Source of the DNA: Angiostrongylus vasorum
Lineage: Eukaryota > Nematoda > Chromadorea > Rhabditida > Metastrongylidae
Reading direction: 5' to 3'
DNA length: 64,000 nucleotides
Assembly: GCA_018806985.1 (NCBI GenBank)
Contig: JADANN010000365.1
Coordinates: 730,001-794,000 of the forward strand
Part shown: positions 11,760 through 23,004 of the stretch, piece after piece
Position numbering within the stretch: the first letter of the stretch is position 1
Layout of the letters: each line of letters starts with the position of its first letter
Made by a program: the position numbers and the translations under genes
Notes under the pieces: generated by a model
What the model saw: the letters and a program-made list of their open reading frames with translations, nothing else
Told to the model about the DNA's origin: nothing
Databases searched by the model: none

Positions 11760-12480
11760 GATCTTCCAGCAACTCTCGTAAAACCGAACTTGATGAAGAA
11801 TGGACTAGTTTCCCCTTTTACCCTCAACGGAATAATTAAATCCAAGTTCTCCAGGCATGTCTATCTAGGTCGGGTTGAGCAGGAGGCAGCGAACGGCTTC
11901 CAGTGCTATCAAGAGCATCGAGGTTGTATTGGGGAGAACAAAGAACGCTCGACTCTGTGATCACCTTTTAGACTCAACGGTACTTCCTGCCTTAACGTAT
12001 GCGTCAGAAACCTGGTCGCTGCGTAAGCAGGATGAAAGATCACTCAACGTTATTGAACGTGCAGTCGAAAGGACGTTGCTATAAGTACACCGTGGCACAC
12101 AAGTGAGGGAAGGGATCCGAAGCTCCGACCTACGTCAACGTTGAAGAATCAAAGGTGTCGTTCTTCACGCTAAACAGTTGAAGATAAGGTGGACCAGAGA
12201 CATAATAGGTATGGACGACAACCAATGGGTAAGTGCCGATAGGGTCTGGATTCCTGAAGCGGTCAAGCACACAGCAGGAAGACCATCGACCAGATGGTCA
12301 GAGTTTCTCACGAAAACCGTAATCGAAAGATATGATGCTCACCCAGTCTTTAAAGCAAGCAGAACTCACTAGGCTACTCCAGCACGCGACAGGGAGAAAT
12401 GGTAGGCCTACTGGCACCCGCTCAGATCACTCGACCATCAAGGGGATGACATGTGACACAAAGGGATATTCAATGTCACC
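11760..12480 (+). pseudogene. RTE-type LINE, C-terminal fragment
   Basis: Two open stretches (11875-12084 and 12178-12372) encode the region after the RT. The first has LTYASETWSLRKQDERSLNV and the second IRWTRDI, then the TAGRPSTRWSEF block. Between them is the IRSSDLRQR motif, interrupted by a stop. The order and motifs match the C-terminal end of nematode RTE endonuclease-reverse transcriptases and of the copy at 27992-28500. The N-terminal two thirds are missing. Confidence 0.85.
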
Positions 12481-12622
12481 AAATTATTTGTAAACTAATT
12501 AAAGTAGCCTATTTAAAAACTTGAACTGATGTATTTCCTCAATGGTAGGTTTTCTTTAGCTCGACCGCGATGACCAACATCGTAAAAATGAACGACTGTG
12601 TATAGTTGACTTGAATCACTTT

Positions 12623-12658
12623 GAATCTGAAGAAGGTGAAGTCCTCGAGACGTCAACC
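12623..12658 (+). ncRNA. Hammerhead ribozyme relic, pLTR type III
   Basis: CTGAAGA core, GGTG and CCTC as a weak helix II, GAGA in place of GAAA, CGTC, then AACCGAATAAAG typical of the type III terminal repeat. The GAAA change makes it probably inactive. Confidence 0.5.
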
Positions 12659-12659
12659 G

Positions 12660-14690
12660 AATAAAGCTTATCAGAAATTTCGCTGTAACGTATCACTCAA
12701 TGAAAATACAGCGATTATTCATATTCAGGTTACAAGAAAGTCTTCTTACAAAGGCTTTTAAAACAAAGTGTTCCTAACTCTTAAAATTTCCTGCTTTGGA
12801 AAATCTCATGATCAAGAAGGCGGGGACTTTACGTGGGCCAATGGCTTGCCTTTTAGCAACAGCTGACGATACATGAAATCAAGCGATGCAAATAAAAATG
12901 AATTCTTTATAGCGTCAGGTTTACAAAAATGATCAATTTTTTCCCACTGTTTACGCAACCCCGTGCTGTGTGGATGTGAGCACATCTTGCATTCTGCTCG
13001 GTTCCCCGCTTTCATAATTCACGAAGCTCATCGAACTTTCTTGTAGGGAGTTCTGCTGCTCCTTAATAATTTTTGGCCTTTTTTATGAAGGTCGTTGAAT
13101 GATGGCCGAGTCTATTCTCTACGTGACCGTAGAATAGACGTACTAAAAGTTCCTAGATCTTGTGAGACCGAGCGAGCTTTCCATGCTTTCCATACAACTT
13201 TGGTGCCAGTCTCCCAACACGGGAGAGGTGGTAAATTCGTTGGCGTTTTGCTAAATCGATCCAATGCCTTGCGCGTAATGAAAAACATCACTACAACTAC
13301 CCTACCTACATCCTATTCTAGTCATCATTGTCATTTAATCTGATTTTGGCTTACAAAAGGAATATTACTGAATCATGGTTGAATTGTATAAAGCTCTTTC
13401 CATGCAAAGTTTTGGGGAACTGAAATTGTCTATTTCTGTTGGAAGATTAGAGAACAAAGCGTTCGCGGTTGGTCGGCTGCTTAAACATGAATTATGCAAT
13501 AGACTCCATTAATCAGCGCAAAGGAGACTGAATGCTCATTTGACCAGATAAGTCTGGCAGCAATTTTCTGACTCCAGTGTGATAGGACGCTTTTAATCTC
13601 TGTGCGTGCTGCCCCAACCAAAGAATCTGTGTTTACTGCAAGGAAATCCCTCTACACCTACCCACTATCTGTTTAATATGTCCTGAAAATTATCTGCTTC
13701 GTGAGCCAGAACATTCTGAACTTCGGAAGCAAAGAAGTATCTAAGCTGTTCTTAGTTCTACATGATGACTCGTCATCACATTTTGTATTCGATTCATTTC
13801 CCTCGCCTTTATCGTCGACAAAGGCCTTCAAACATTTCGCGTGTTGTTTCGGCTGCCGTTTGAGGATTTCGCCCTTTCTTTATGAATGACGAGCGAAAAA
13901 TCAGGTTGCTAACTTCCCAGTGCATGAAGAATAAGGTAAAATTTTTCTTTTCCTTTTTCAATAGTAGTGGATTTTATCACAAAGGTAGGAAGCTTATGGA
14001 TCCTTCAGCATGTTTTATTCTAGTGAGCAAGTCAAACCAGTTTAGTGAAATAGGAACTAGTTTCTCTTCCACTTCTCTTCAGCGACTATTGTTGCGTTTG
14101 TTGATTTTGAACTGGCACCATTTCCTAGCTTTCGCAACAGATTTTATGTACTTTACTAAAGTTGATTTTTGATTGGTTATAGGTCATGTTCAAGACATTG
14201 AATATACTCTCATGCCTAAGCTTGAAGAATTGAATGTCATTGTTGTCATCCTTATTTCAATCGACAGCTTTTCTTGAAAACTCTTCATCTTGTGCCGTTT
14301 TTTGAAACCTTAATACGTTGAAATTCTTTCAACTTATGTGATTGATACGCCTTAAATCTTGCATTTCAGCAGTCGATTTTTGGTCTGTGTTTTTATTGTC
14401 GTGGATTTGCTGATGAAAATACAAGAGAGGCAAAGATTTCGTTGTATTGGTCGTGACAGTGATGGTATAGACCAGTCTGACAATGTGTTGTCTCGTCCCA
14501 ACCGGTTTTTCGCATGAGCGCTATACCGTCAACTAGCTCTTATTCTTCCATTCCTCTTCGGTCCTTCTCTTTCCTCAGTTTCTCTCAATTGTTTGTAGAT
14601 CACTGAAACTTTTTAGGTGAAAAAAAATTTGGAAAGCTTGCTATTATCATGCTCGTAGCGGCCCTCAGTCGTCTATTACTCTATTAACAA
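12660..14690. other. No gene recognised
   Basis: Several frames of 62-96 codons (for example 13095-13343 and 13882-14172) have no recognised domain and no convincing splice sites. No repeat family of this window occurs here. Confidence 0.45.
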
Positions 14691-14696
14691 TCTATA

Positions 14697-14900
14697 ACCC
14701 CTCACGGGTTGGCGAATTGGTACCAAACCTGCCTTGAAGTACTTTTGGCACTGGGTCGATGCACCCAGTGGGCTACCGCGAGTGAAAATAGGGGCCAGAT
14801 TTGCATTCAGTCTCCTCTAACGATGCTTTATGAAGTTGAATATGCTTGACGCATTCTTTAGGGATTGATCGCCGCCGAAGGGTTCAACTTTTTATCCTTT
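14697..14900 (+). mobile_element. SINE2 copy, 5' truncated
   Basis: Plus-strand SINE2 body (GGCTACCGCGAGTGA, GATTTGCATTCAGTC, ATGCTTTATGAAGTTGAA) ending in GATTGATCGCCGCCGAAGGG and TTTATCCTTTC. The tRNA-like head is missing. Confidence 0.7.
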
Positions 14901-15163
14901 CTACTTGATAATAATCCAATTTCTGAACAGAACATTATGAATTAGATTACATTAATATTGTAGAGATGATCGAACTCACGTCTGGCTCATACAATAACCT
15001 TAGGAATAACGAACTAATGTACTATGGATGTATCAGAAGAAGTTTACTTTACCTAACTAGTCAAGCATGCTCTTCATTTTCGATCTGAGTGGGTTTAGCC
15101 AAGCGCGACATCGAACCGAATGCTGCTTGTTTAATGCAGGATACCTTGAAACAATGGAAAAGC

Positions 15164-15435
15164 TAAAATAAAGCTCTTGGCGTTGATCAATCTCTGAGGG
15201 ATGCGCCCTGCATTCGACTTCACTAAGCATTGTAAGAAGTAAGTGAATGCAAATCTGGCTTATACAATGACTCGCGGTGGCCTACAATGTATCGAGTCAG
15301 CGGTGCTATCCCAGACAGGTCTGGTATCAATTTGCGGACCCCGGAGGAATGAAGGACTTGCGTTTGCACCGGGATCGCGATATCGATCCCATGTGTATTG
15401 CAGGGTTTCTCTAACTACTGCGCTACACGCGTCCT
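15164..15435 (-). mobile_element. SINE2 copy, near full length
   Basis: Minus-strand copy. The plus strand reads AATAAAGCTCTTGGCGTTGATC at the left and ends with ACTGCGCTACACGCGTCC, which is the inverted tRNA-like head. A frame across it (15243-15446) is a repeat artefact. Confidence 0.85.
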
Positions 15436-15444
15436 TGTGTGCTT

Positions 15445-15540
15445 AATAATAACGACAATAAAACTAGTAGTAGTAATAGTGATAACAATAACGACAATAA
15501 TGAAGATAATATTAATATTACCAATAATTGGCAAATGGTA
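15445..15540. repeat. Degenerate A-rich trinucleotide tract (AAY/AGT)
   Basis: Runs of AATAAC, GACAAT and AGTAGTAGTAAT next to the tRNA head side of a SINE2 copy. Confidence 0.7.
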
Positions 15541-16431
15541 GTAAAAGAACATAGTATTTAATGTAATTAAAGAAGGCAATTCTCAATTCTAAAACTTCCA
15601 AACCATCAGTACAGACACTATCGGGACTTTGCGGCTCCAAAGGAGTCAAGGGGGGTCAAGTCTGGTGCTAACTTGGCGACCCGAAGTGCGGTTGAGTGAA
15701 AAAGTATGCATATCTTGCACATCTCCAAGTATTGCGTTTCATTGCGTTTTTGGCTCTACATTTTATAAATGTCATATCTCTCCTCGCTCACCCTACAACG
15801 TACTTGTTGATGAACGCACCTTCAAACCAGGGCAACACTTGTTCTCTCATATTCCTTTTGCTGTATCACGTGTACCTATAAACTTCGTGGCATGAAACAG
15901 TCAAGATGACCTAAATATACTAACGTTACTTCGTCTCGTTAGTGAATGAAATGTTTGTTGAATCACTTAGTAACCATAACACTATTTTACGTGTAGAAAT
16001 TATTAAGCAGGCGCAACATTGTAACTACATTGGATAGGTTCTTTCTATCGCTCTGAACTCACAGCTGAGGTACATTGCCGGGCAAAGACCTATTCCATCC
16101 TCCACTAAAACACATATGTTTACGATTCAGAGCCTTTAAATCGATTGATAAAATTTACCACGGCTAGTGTAACTATCATCTTACATGAAATGTGATTACT
16201 TTCGAATGAATGGGAAGAATGATTTTTAAAAGAATAGTTCTAATTGGAATATGTCAGATTCAGAACATGTCAGATTCATCGATTCGATTTGATCACTATT
16301 CTTTTTTGACTGGAGAATTTCGAGAACTAATTTGTTTTAATCCTTTTCTTATCAAACATACCAGCAAGCCGAATACAATTAGGTGAATCTCTTGATATGG
16401 GTGGTTTTTTAACCACTAGATTTCTACTGCA
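15541..16431. other. No gene recognised
   Basis: Two overlapping frames near 15629-15895 lack motifs and splice support. The rest is AT-rich and shows no family member. Confidence 0.45.
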
Positions 16432-16692
16432 GTATCAGCTTAACTGGATTCAATGCTGATTTGTGCACCCCAGATCAATCCCGTTGACAGGTGACTGCTG
16501 ATGGCACAGTGAGAGACAGCCGAAACAAAGTACCCGGATGGCGTGGTGACGAACGCGTTAGCCCCCGGAAATGATAATAGCACGTTCGTTACCCATTGCA
16601 GACACCTGTGTTTTGTAAATATCTCGGCAATATTATGGTTGTATTTCACATATTACCCTGCCGTGAAAATTTCTAGTACACAGCAAATAAAA
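16432..16692 (+). mobile_element. SINE1 copy, near full length, diverged
   Basis: It starts with CTGCAGTATCAGCTTAACTGG and contains CCAGATCAATCCCGTTGAC, a changed box A (TGGCGTGGTGA), CACGTTCGTTACCCATTGCAG and the tail ACCCTGCCGTGAAAA..CAGCAAATAAA. It lies about 170 bases upstream of the zinc-finger exon. Confidence 0.8.
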
Positions 16693-16851
16693 GGTGAACA
16701 TTAATGGTTTTCCTTAGATTTTTTTAAATACAAGTTTCAGTAAGAGTTCGGAACCCATGCAATATGCTTGTACTCAATCAAAGCACAAGGTGAAGGAGAT
16801 GAACTGCTTAGATTCACTCACTGTTTTTTTAGCAAATTATTTTGAATACCA

Positions 16852-16860
16852 TTATTTCAG
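16852..16860 (+). other. 3' splice site / probable trans-splice acceptor
   Basis: TTATTTCAG matches the strong nematode acceptor consensus. It lies nine bases upstream of the ATG at 16870, the spacing typical of spliced-leader addition. It could also be a cis acceptor: the three codons between it and the ATG are open. Confidence 0.6.
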
Positions 16861-16869
16861 GTTGAGATC

Positions 16870-17757
16870 ATGAAGGAGGAGTTCGCCGATGAAGGTTACA
16901 GTTGGGCGACAAAGACATCGTATGCAACAGATACAGAGCAATCATTGCTAGTAGCAAATCGTATCAAACAAGAATGGGGTTGCGAAGCCGATGAGGATAT
17001 GCACTTCGCACGAGATTCATCGTCTGCTGAGCAAGCACGTGATAGTGTTGCGGCGCACTGTCGTAGTCATGATAAACCACAAAACCGGCATCAACCGATT
17101 GTCTTCGACCACTTCATCTGCATGCGAATTGGACTAAATACAGAAAATAACGTCCAGAAGCTGATGGCTCTACTAGCTGCGCACAACTTTGTGGATCTAA
17201 CTGTCATTCAGTGTGCTACCAATGCTCCAACACTCCTTGATGCCGTCACTTCCACTCCACTTGGACTTCTACACTGGCCAGCACCTTATAAAATTCAAAC
17301 ACGAACAAAACACGCACTGTTAACAAAAGACCAGTACAGAAGTTATCAAGGAAAAAAAGCTACGTTAAAGAAGTCAATGCGTCTGGGAAATGAGCCATCC
17401 ATGTATTTACCCGCAAAGTTGAAGTGCATCAAATGTGGCGAAGAAATGGGATCGGGTCTAACATTTAACACTGTGCTCTCTCACGTGCAAAAAGTTCATC
17501 TAAAAATGGCTGCTTTTCAATGCAGAATATGTAAGCATTACAGGACTACACATGAAAGGATACAATCACATGTGACGACTGTACACAAAGCGCGCTCCAA
17601 CAAATTCGATTCGTCATTAGCTGGTCCAATATCAGCAAGTGACATGCAACTGATGGAAAGAATGATTTCCATTTGCTTTCCGGGAGTAAGAGTGAAGCTT
17701 GAGATCACAGACAGACTCTGCATACGGACATTTGAATACAATGGTGTAAAAACCTAG
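16870..17757 (+). CDS. C2H2 zinc-finger protein (nematode, function unknown)
   Basis: A 295-codon open frame with two clear C2H2 fingers near its C-terminus: C186, C189, H205, H210 and C218, C221, H234, H239. The N-terminal 180 residues have no domain I recognise. The start is chosen because ATG 16870 follows a perfect TTTCAG acceptor by nine bases. Zinc fingers of this kind bind DNA or RNA in the nucleus; the target is unknown. The frame ends at TAG 17757. An in-frame donor (GTAAGAG at 17686, phase 0) could instead splice to phase-matched exons at 19102-19255 and 19553-19752, giving 389 residues. It is among the few frames here without repeat character, and the first of the window's two likely host genes. 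Confidence 0.75.
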   Translation: MKEEFADEGYSWATKTSYATDTEQSLLVANRIKQEWGCEADEDMHFARDSSSAEQARDSVAAHCRSHDKPQNRHQPIVFDHFICMRIGLNTENNVQKLMALLAAHNFVDLTVIQCATNAPTLLDAVTSTPLGLLHWPAPYKIQTRTKHALLTKDQYRSYQGKKATLKKSMRLGNEPSMYLPAKLKCIKCGEEMGSGLTFNTVLSHVQKVHLKMAAFQCRICKHYRTTHERIQSHVTTVHKARSNKFDSSLAGPISASDMQLMERMISICFPGVRVKLEITDRLCIRTFEYNGVKT

Positions 17758-18364
17758 CCATGATCGTAACAAGCAACATAACTTTGACGAGAACTGCTTG
17801 ATTGTGGATACGAAGACCATAGATCCTCATATAAAGTGTATATAAGATAAGCTATGTGACAATGACAGCATTCGTGTTTATTCTGCTTGTTAATGTAGCC
17901 AGAAACATTGTCGTAATAATTACATTGCCGTAAATTGAGAAGATCGTTTAATGGCAACATGACCTCACGGGTAGTGGGCATATTTAATTCAAAATTGTTT
18001 CCTAATCTTTAAACACGAAGAGCTTATTCTCTGTGCCAGAGCTAGTAGTGGAATAATTTGACATAACTTTGTGAAAGGTTTATTAGTAAAAATTCTGCCT
18101 TTTTTGTTCTCATTCTTTACGAAGACCTCCATCGTCACTCCATAAAACGTGTGGTGACCTCAGACTTAGGCTCTCTTCAATGTTTACCTCTTTATTTACT
18201 GCCTACCTCATATTTCAGGTCAGTTCCGAAACCGTGATTACACTTTCCGGGGTTCACGTGTTACGCACTGCACAGCTGAAGCATTCGCTTTGCCTATCTC
18301 TCAGCCAGTTCTTTTTTTTTCAAATTAACGGTGCCATTAACAATCACTCGTCAACAGGAATGTC
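17758..18364. other. Downstream or intronic sequence of the zinc-finger gene
   Basis: No repeat until 18365 and no clear AATAAA signal close to the stop at 17757, which leaves open that the gene continues by splicing. If so, this is part of a 1416-base intron (17686-19101). Confidence 0.4.
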
Positions 18365-18535
18365 TGGGTAACACAAATCGGCGTTGAACCCAGTCAAGCT
18401 GAAGCTGCAGTGGAAATCACAACATTTAACTCCCGGAAATGGCCAGAGCGGTTTTCACCCTAGCCTAGGGTCCGAGTTTTGTAAACATCTCTCATAGCAC
18501 CATTGTGGTCGTACTTAACACAGACTCTCTTAGTT
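18365..18535 (+). mobile_element. SINE1 relic
   Basis: Recognisable pieces are CGGCGTTGAACCCAGT, ACTCCCGGAAATGG, GGTCCGAGTTTTGTAAACAT and CACCATTGTGGT, with an internal deletion of the box A region. Confidence 0.55.
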
Positions 18536-19095
18536 GTTCTCGCTATTTAAAAACATAATTTTTGGTTTCTGTCCAAAGAATCTCGTGGAATACGGGAAAA
18601 ATTGAGCGCATGTTTTAATACAGAGTCTCATTTAACCTTAGCATGAAAATGAACGCTAAGCTGTATTCAGTAGACCACAACCGATTCGGTACTTTATGAT
18701 AATGTGCCACAGTGTGAAGAATAACTGTTGTGGACTTCCGAATGGAATCACTGCGGCTCTTGGGGACTTGATTACGCCGAGTAGATAGCCAGAATAAAGT
18801 TTCACGACAAATTCACATAGGTTTTTTTAAAAAACTGTGACATTGCGCGCGTAATTCTCTTACAGAGGTGACTAACTACTAATAAGTAAATACTTTCTTA
18901 ATGAGACACTCACAACCATTCCGAATGACCGCTTTCAACTAATGTTGGCATTGGCAATAATTTCGGATCCTTGAAAGCTTACATTAGATGCTTAATATAG
19001 CGTTCATTCCACGGTGATTATCTTTCGGGAGAGCTTGCTGCAGCTTCCTCAAAACTCTTAAACTGTCTTATCGTCAACCGTTCAAATTAATATGG
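18536..19095. other. No gene recognised
   Basis: AT-rich sequence without repeats of the families seen here; possibly the end of an intron. Confidence 0.4.
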
Positions 19096-19101
19096 ATGCA
19101 G

Positions 19102-19752
19102 GAATACAGTGGCAAATTCAGCAGCTCCACTAACTCGACAGATGCATCAAGGAAAGCCAGTCTTGAAGCCTTAACCTTGTGTGCCCATCAAGATATTCGA
19201 TTGTTATTCAAAACACAGGAACAATTGCATAAAAATTGCGATGCGAACGTAACCGGTGAGCATCCTGATTACTGTGACACGGATACTAAGAAATCTTGGA
19301 GTAAAAAATGACATCAATATGTGGAAAGATTGCCGTATCCAATACGATTAAGTCTATCTTGTATAACAGCGCACACGCACCATACCTACCTTTGTTTGGA
19401 AAGTCGAGGTGGTCGAAAAAAATATAGCTGGAAAAAATATACCTGCATTATCTTACGTTATAGATTGTAATACTTTCATAACCGTTCCTAACATCTGCAT
19501 TACCAAAGCAGAGTGCTTTTTCCATTCATATCTCTTGTTCCGTTGCCCTCAGCAAGGCAGTTCCTTGAAGACGAGAGTCAAGGGAACGGAGGTGTTGTGT
19601 TGGACGCCACAGATGGTTGGCTACACGAGTTTTTTTATGCTTCAAATCAGACGGGGAAAGTACGTACTAAGTGCATCCTATGTAGAAAACATTTCTACTT
19701 AGATTGCTTTAATAGGAACTACACACTCTGTATGTCTTGTTTGAGAAGATAG
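19102..19752 (+). CDS. Two phase-matched exons encoding a Cys-rich C-terminus
   Basis: Exon A (19102-19255) is open and ends at a good donor, GTGAGC, in phase 1. Exon B (19553-19752) follows the acceptor TTGCCCTCAG and supplies the two bases needed, so the junction codon is GCA (Ala). The 297-base intron obeys GT-AG. Exon B ends with the module C-x2-C-x7-C-x7-C-x2-C (CILC ... CMSC) and stops at TAG 19752; this looks like a small zinc-binding knuckle, and I do not recognise the family. Exon A can join the zinc-finger frame upstream through donor 17686 and acceptor 19101 (both phase 0), although that acceptor (GGATGCAG) is weak. An alternative is a separate short gene starting at ATG 19096. Confidence 0.45.
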
Positions 19753-19754
19753 CG

Positions 19755-20075
19755 CTCTCTTAGTTCCAGTTGTATCGAATAAGTGTACCTAGTTGCTAGG
19801 TCGATTTTTTTGATGCATACATAATTATTCACTCATCAGCACGAGAAGCAATTGCATATCGGTTACTGGCTTGGTGGTTTTTTTGACAACAGACCACAAT
19901 TTTCTCATATGTAGACGATCTTCCAGTGAGAGCCTTCCCACGTTAATCTGCTTTCGATTAGCTTTCGAGTGAGTATATATAGTATGGTTATAGTGAAAAT
20001 GTAATTTGGGAAAACTATTGGGCTGGAAATGAGAACTATGGTTTCAGTAATCTCGGAAATGGGTTACGATAAAAG
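19755..20075. other. No gene recognised
   Basis: AT-rich 3' flank of the preceding exons. Confidence 0.45.
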
Positions 20076-20335
20076 AATAAAGGATAAAGCTCTCGGCGTT
20101 CATCAATCTCTGAAGGATGCGCCATGCATCTCGACTTTATTAAGCATAGTTTGGAGGTGACTGAATGCATATCTGTCCTTTACAATGACTAGCGGTGGCC
20201 TATCGATGTATCGAGCCAATGCTGCTATCCTCCCAGACAAGTCTACTACCAATTTGCCGTCCCAGAAGGGATGGAAGGCTTAGTGGGCCATGGGGGCGGG
20301 GATCGTTTCCAAATATGTGTTGCAAGAACTGACAT
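20076..20335 (-). mobile_element. SINE2 copy lacking the first part of its tRNA head
   Basis: The plus strand reads AAAGCTCTCGGCGTTCATCAA at the left and runs to GTTTCCAAATATGTGTTGCA, where the tRNA-like head (box A) is cut off. Confidence 0.8.
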
Positions 20336-22100
20336 ACATAATGTCTTTTTTGCTTTGACCATAGATAGTGGAGAGGTTAGGATTTTATACTAGAACTGTT
20401 GTAAAAAATTTGTATGGGGGTTATACGGCAGGATATTTTATGCTTCAAATTAGGGTTACATATCAGAAGTTTATATAATGCTGAGGTTACAGGTACATGA
20501 GCTGTACGAGTACAAGAGTTAAGAGGTAGATTTTGTAAAAGTTATATTAAGTAATTGTGCATAATATATTACTGTTACACGAACGCCCGTTACAAAAAAA
20601 TTTGTTAATCTTGCAATAAGTATTCTGCATTCCTGTGCGTTCTTCATTTTTTAAAATCTTTCTTGTCATTATGGTTCCGGTCCAACGAGCGAAGTTTGAA
20701 GAGATCGAAACGGCGGTCGAGTAAATGCTTGGTAACGACCTCGTTTTAGCTTGCCAATGAAATGAAGTTTGTAGAGTTGAGAGTGCGCTTCGATCAACCG
20801 GCTGTCGAGAATGCTTATGAAGAAAATGGAGAGGCAGAGGCCAATATGGCATGTTACTTCAAGGGAAGCTAATAAGTATTTTAAACTTCCATTTCAATAA
20901 GTACTACGAAACTTTCTTTCCTATAATGCAGACATATGTTCTGTCTTCCACGTAGTCACCCAGTGTTTACTAGGTGCATAGGGGATCTACTGCGACTCCC
21001 TGAACCTAATCTCGGTAGCTGACACTAGACCTCAAGTATTATAGAACCACCGTTATTTTTTCAACTGTTCAATGTCCATGTAGTTCCATACCACGATTAA
21101 TTTAGTGTTCATCCTGTAATCTATGAAATAAATATTCCTACACTTTCCTGATTATGATGAGCCTTCACTCACTCTCCTATCAAGTTCCAGTGGATAAGAT
21201 TATGCATACACTGGCTAGTGTGCTATGTTTTTCTGGAAGGAGACAATTCATAGGAGTCAGCTACTGTCTGCGATGACCATATGACCACATGGGAAAGATT
21301 TAATAGTGTGCTTTCGTGATTCGAGGAGAAACCTTTAACAAGGTATTATTTCAATAAGTCAGTGAAGATAGAACATTCGAGGTGGTCAAAGCCAACTTCT
21401 TACAGCAATCGAACCAGTTCTGCAGCTACGACATAAAGAAACAAGTGATAAAAGTTTCCCAAATCCTTTCAAGACGGGTCACCATTGCGAATTAGCGGGC
21501 ATCTCAACACTACCCGTTCATTTCATAGGTGAAGTGAACGATAATTCGATCTCGCTCGGCCCAACCGACGGCGTCAAGCCCATCTATGTGAAAGAGCAAC
21601 TTGACCAAATTGTGAAGGTTTTAGATAACATCATAAGTAGTTTTGAGCAATGTTTTCGAAAATATCAGTGAAAAAATACCAGAGCAAAAAGTGAGAGTTG
21701 TTTCCAAAGATGTGAGCTGATAAATCAAATCGGTGACTAACCACTTTCCTGATACCAGTGCTTCCACACTGTTTGTAATTTTTTGGTGTCTGCTATATAT
21801 TTACTACTAAATAACATGTATAAGATCTTGTCGATGGCTTATTGCTTTACATACAGTGGATTTTTCGCCCTTCGTATTTTAGAGCACGTCGCCACAAAAT
21901 GAAGTCTCCCGACAGAGTGTTTTTGCAAATTATTAAGTGCACAGAATAGCTTTTCTCACCTCATCCTTCCCTTTTGATCCGCATTGGCTATCGAGGAAAT
22001 TTACCTAATTCAGTAAAAAAAAAGAAAACTCCGCAACCACTAAACTGAGTGTGGACGCTATAGAACCCGTACGGAGCCTGAGCGGTTAATAAGTGGCGGT
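20336..22100. other. No gene recognised
   Basis: Nothing belonging to the repeat families. A minus-strand frame of 101 codons (20547-20852) has no recognised motif. Confidence 0.4.
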
Positions 22101-22105
22101 TAGTA

Positions 22106-22673
22106 ATGACGCGCTGCCTAGAACAGGGAAAACCGAACATTTCTCAGAGTCATTTATGTTATTACGAATTGTCACTTTTTTACCTGACGCGAGGTTGGTC
22201 CAGATGTTCTTACTGTTGTTGTTGTCGTTGTTCAATTGCTGACGTTTCGGCAACTTCGCCTTCCTTTAAGTCTGGACGTATCGTATGTAACAGCAGCCCC
22301 ACAATTCGGTGAACTACATAGTATTAATGAAGACCCAGCACATGAAAAGACGCCAATTTCAAAAGTCAAAAACCCACCACGCCATTGTATCACTCGTGTG
22401 TGGTTCGTGTTGTTCACGAGAGATGATGAGTGATATCCACCCATGGGAATGTGCATCAAAAATCATTCCAGGATAAAGTGACGTGTCACATGTGATAGTG
22501 ATGCATTCATCTTTCCGGTTCATTCTTGGACTTCTGAAATTTATTCAAAACGCCTCAAGGGTCTTGCGCATTGGTGTCTTAGATTCTTGCACCAGGATCC
22601 GGACATTCGCTTCAGAATCATCTCCATTCTGCTTTTGAGCCTTATGTTTACGAAAAGGAGTAGTTTGTCGAAT
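22106..22673 (-). mobile_element. Penelope-like element 2, left arm (endonuclease end plus pLTR)
   Basis: On the minus strand the GIY-YIG C-terminal region (remnants of the LGTHRTQKHNG block and RMNRKDECITIT) is followed by the pLTR with hammerhead relic 22238-22273 and the CAACAACAACAG tract. The right arm (23065-23640) is the same sequence inverted, so the two arms run outward from a common centre. Confidence 0.8.
22238..22273 (-). ncRNA. Hammerhead ribozyme relic, pLTR type I
   Basis: Minus strand: AGACT, TTAAAGGA in place of the CTGANGA core, GGCG, TGCC, GAAA, CGTC, AGC. The first core block is destroyed. Confidence 0.55.
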
Positions 22674-23004
22674 GTCAATCGGTAGATTATAATATTATAA
22701 CTGCAGCCTCAGCTTAACTGGGTTCGTCGCCGATTTGGGCCTCCCAGATCAATCCCGCTGACGGGTGATTGCTGATGGCAAAAGATCAATAGAACTAGCT
22801 GAGAGACAGGCGAAACGAAGGACCCGCATGGTGTGGTGGTGAGCGCGCTACTCCCCGGAAAGGACAATAGCGCGTTCGTTCCCCACCATAGGCACCTGCG
22901 GTCCAGAGTTTTGCAAATATCTCAGCATCATTAAAGTTATATTTCGCAACGCACAACCTGCCGCTAAAAAAGAGTAGGCAGTAAATAATAAGTCAATCGG
23001 TAGA
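22674..23004 (+). mobile_element. SINE1, full length, with 13-base target-site duplication
   Basis: The 305-base body (22687-22991) is flanked by identical GTCAATCGGTAGA repeats at 22674-22686 and 22992-23004. It starts near CTGCAGCCTCAGC. It has tRNA-like promoter elements: box A-like TGGTGTGGTGG at 22829-22839 and box B-like GCGTTCGTTCC at 22872-22882. The GGACCCGCA and TGCGGTCC segments can pair like an acceptor stem. It ends in GAGTAGGCAGTAAATAATAA. It is inserted at the centre of the inverted PLE pair, so it is younger than that inversion. It encodes no protein. Confidence 0.9.
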
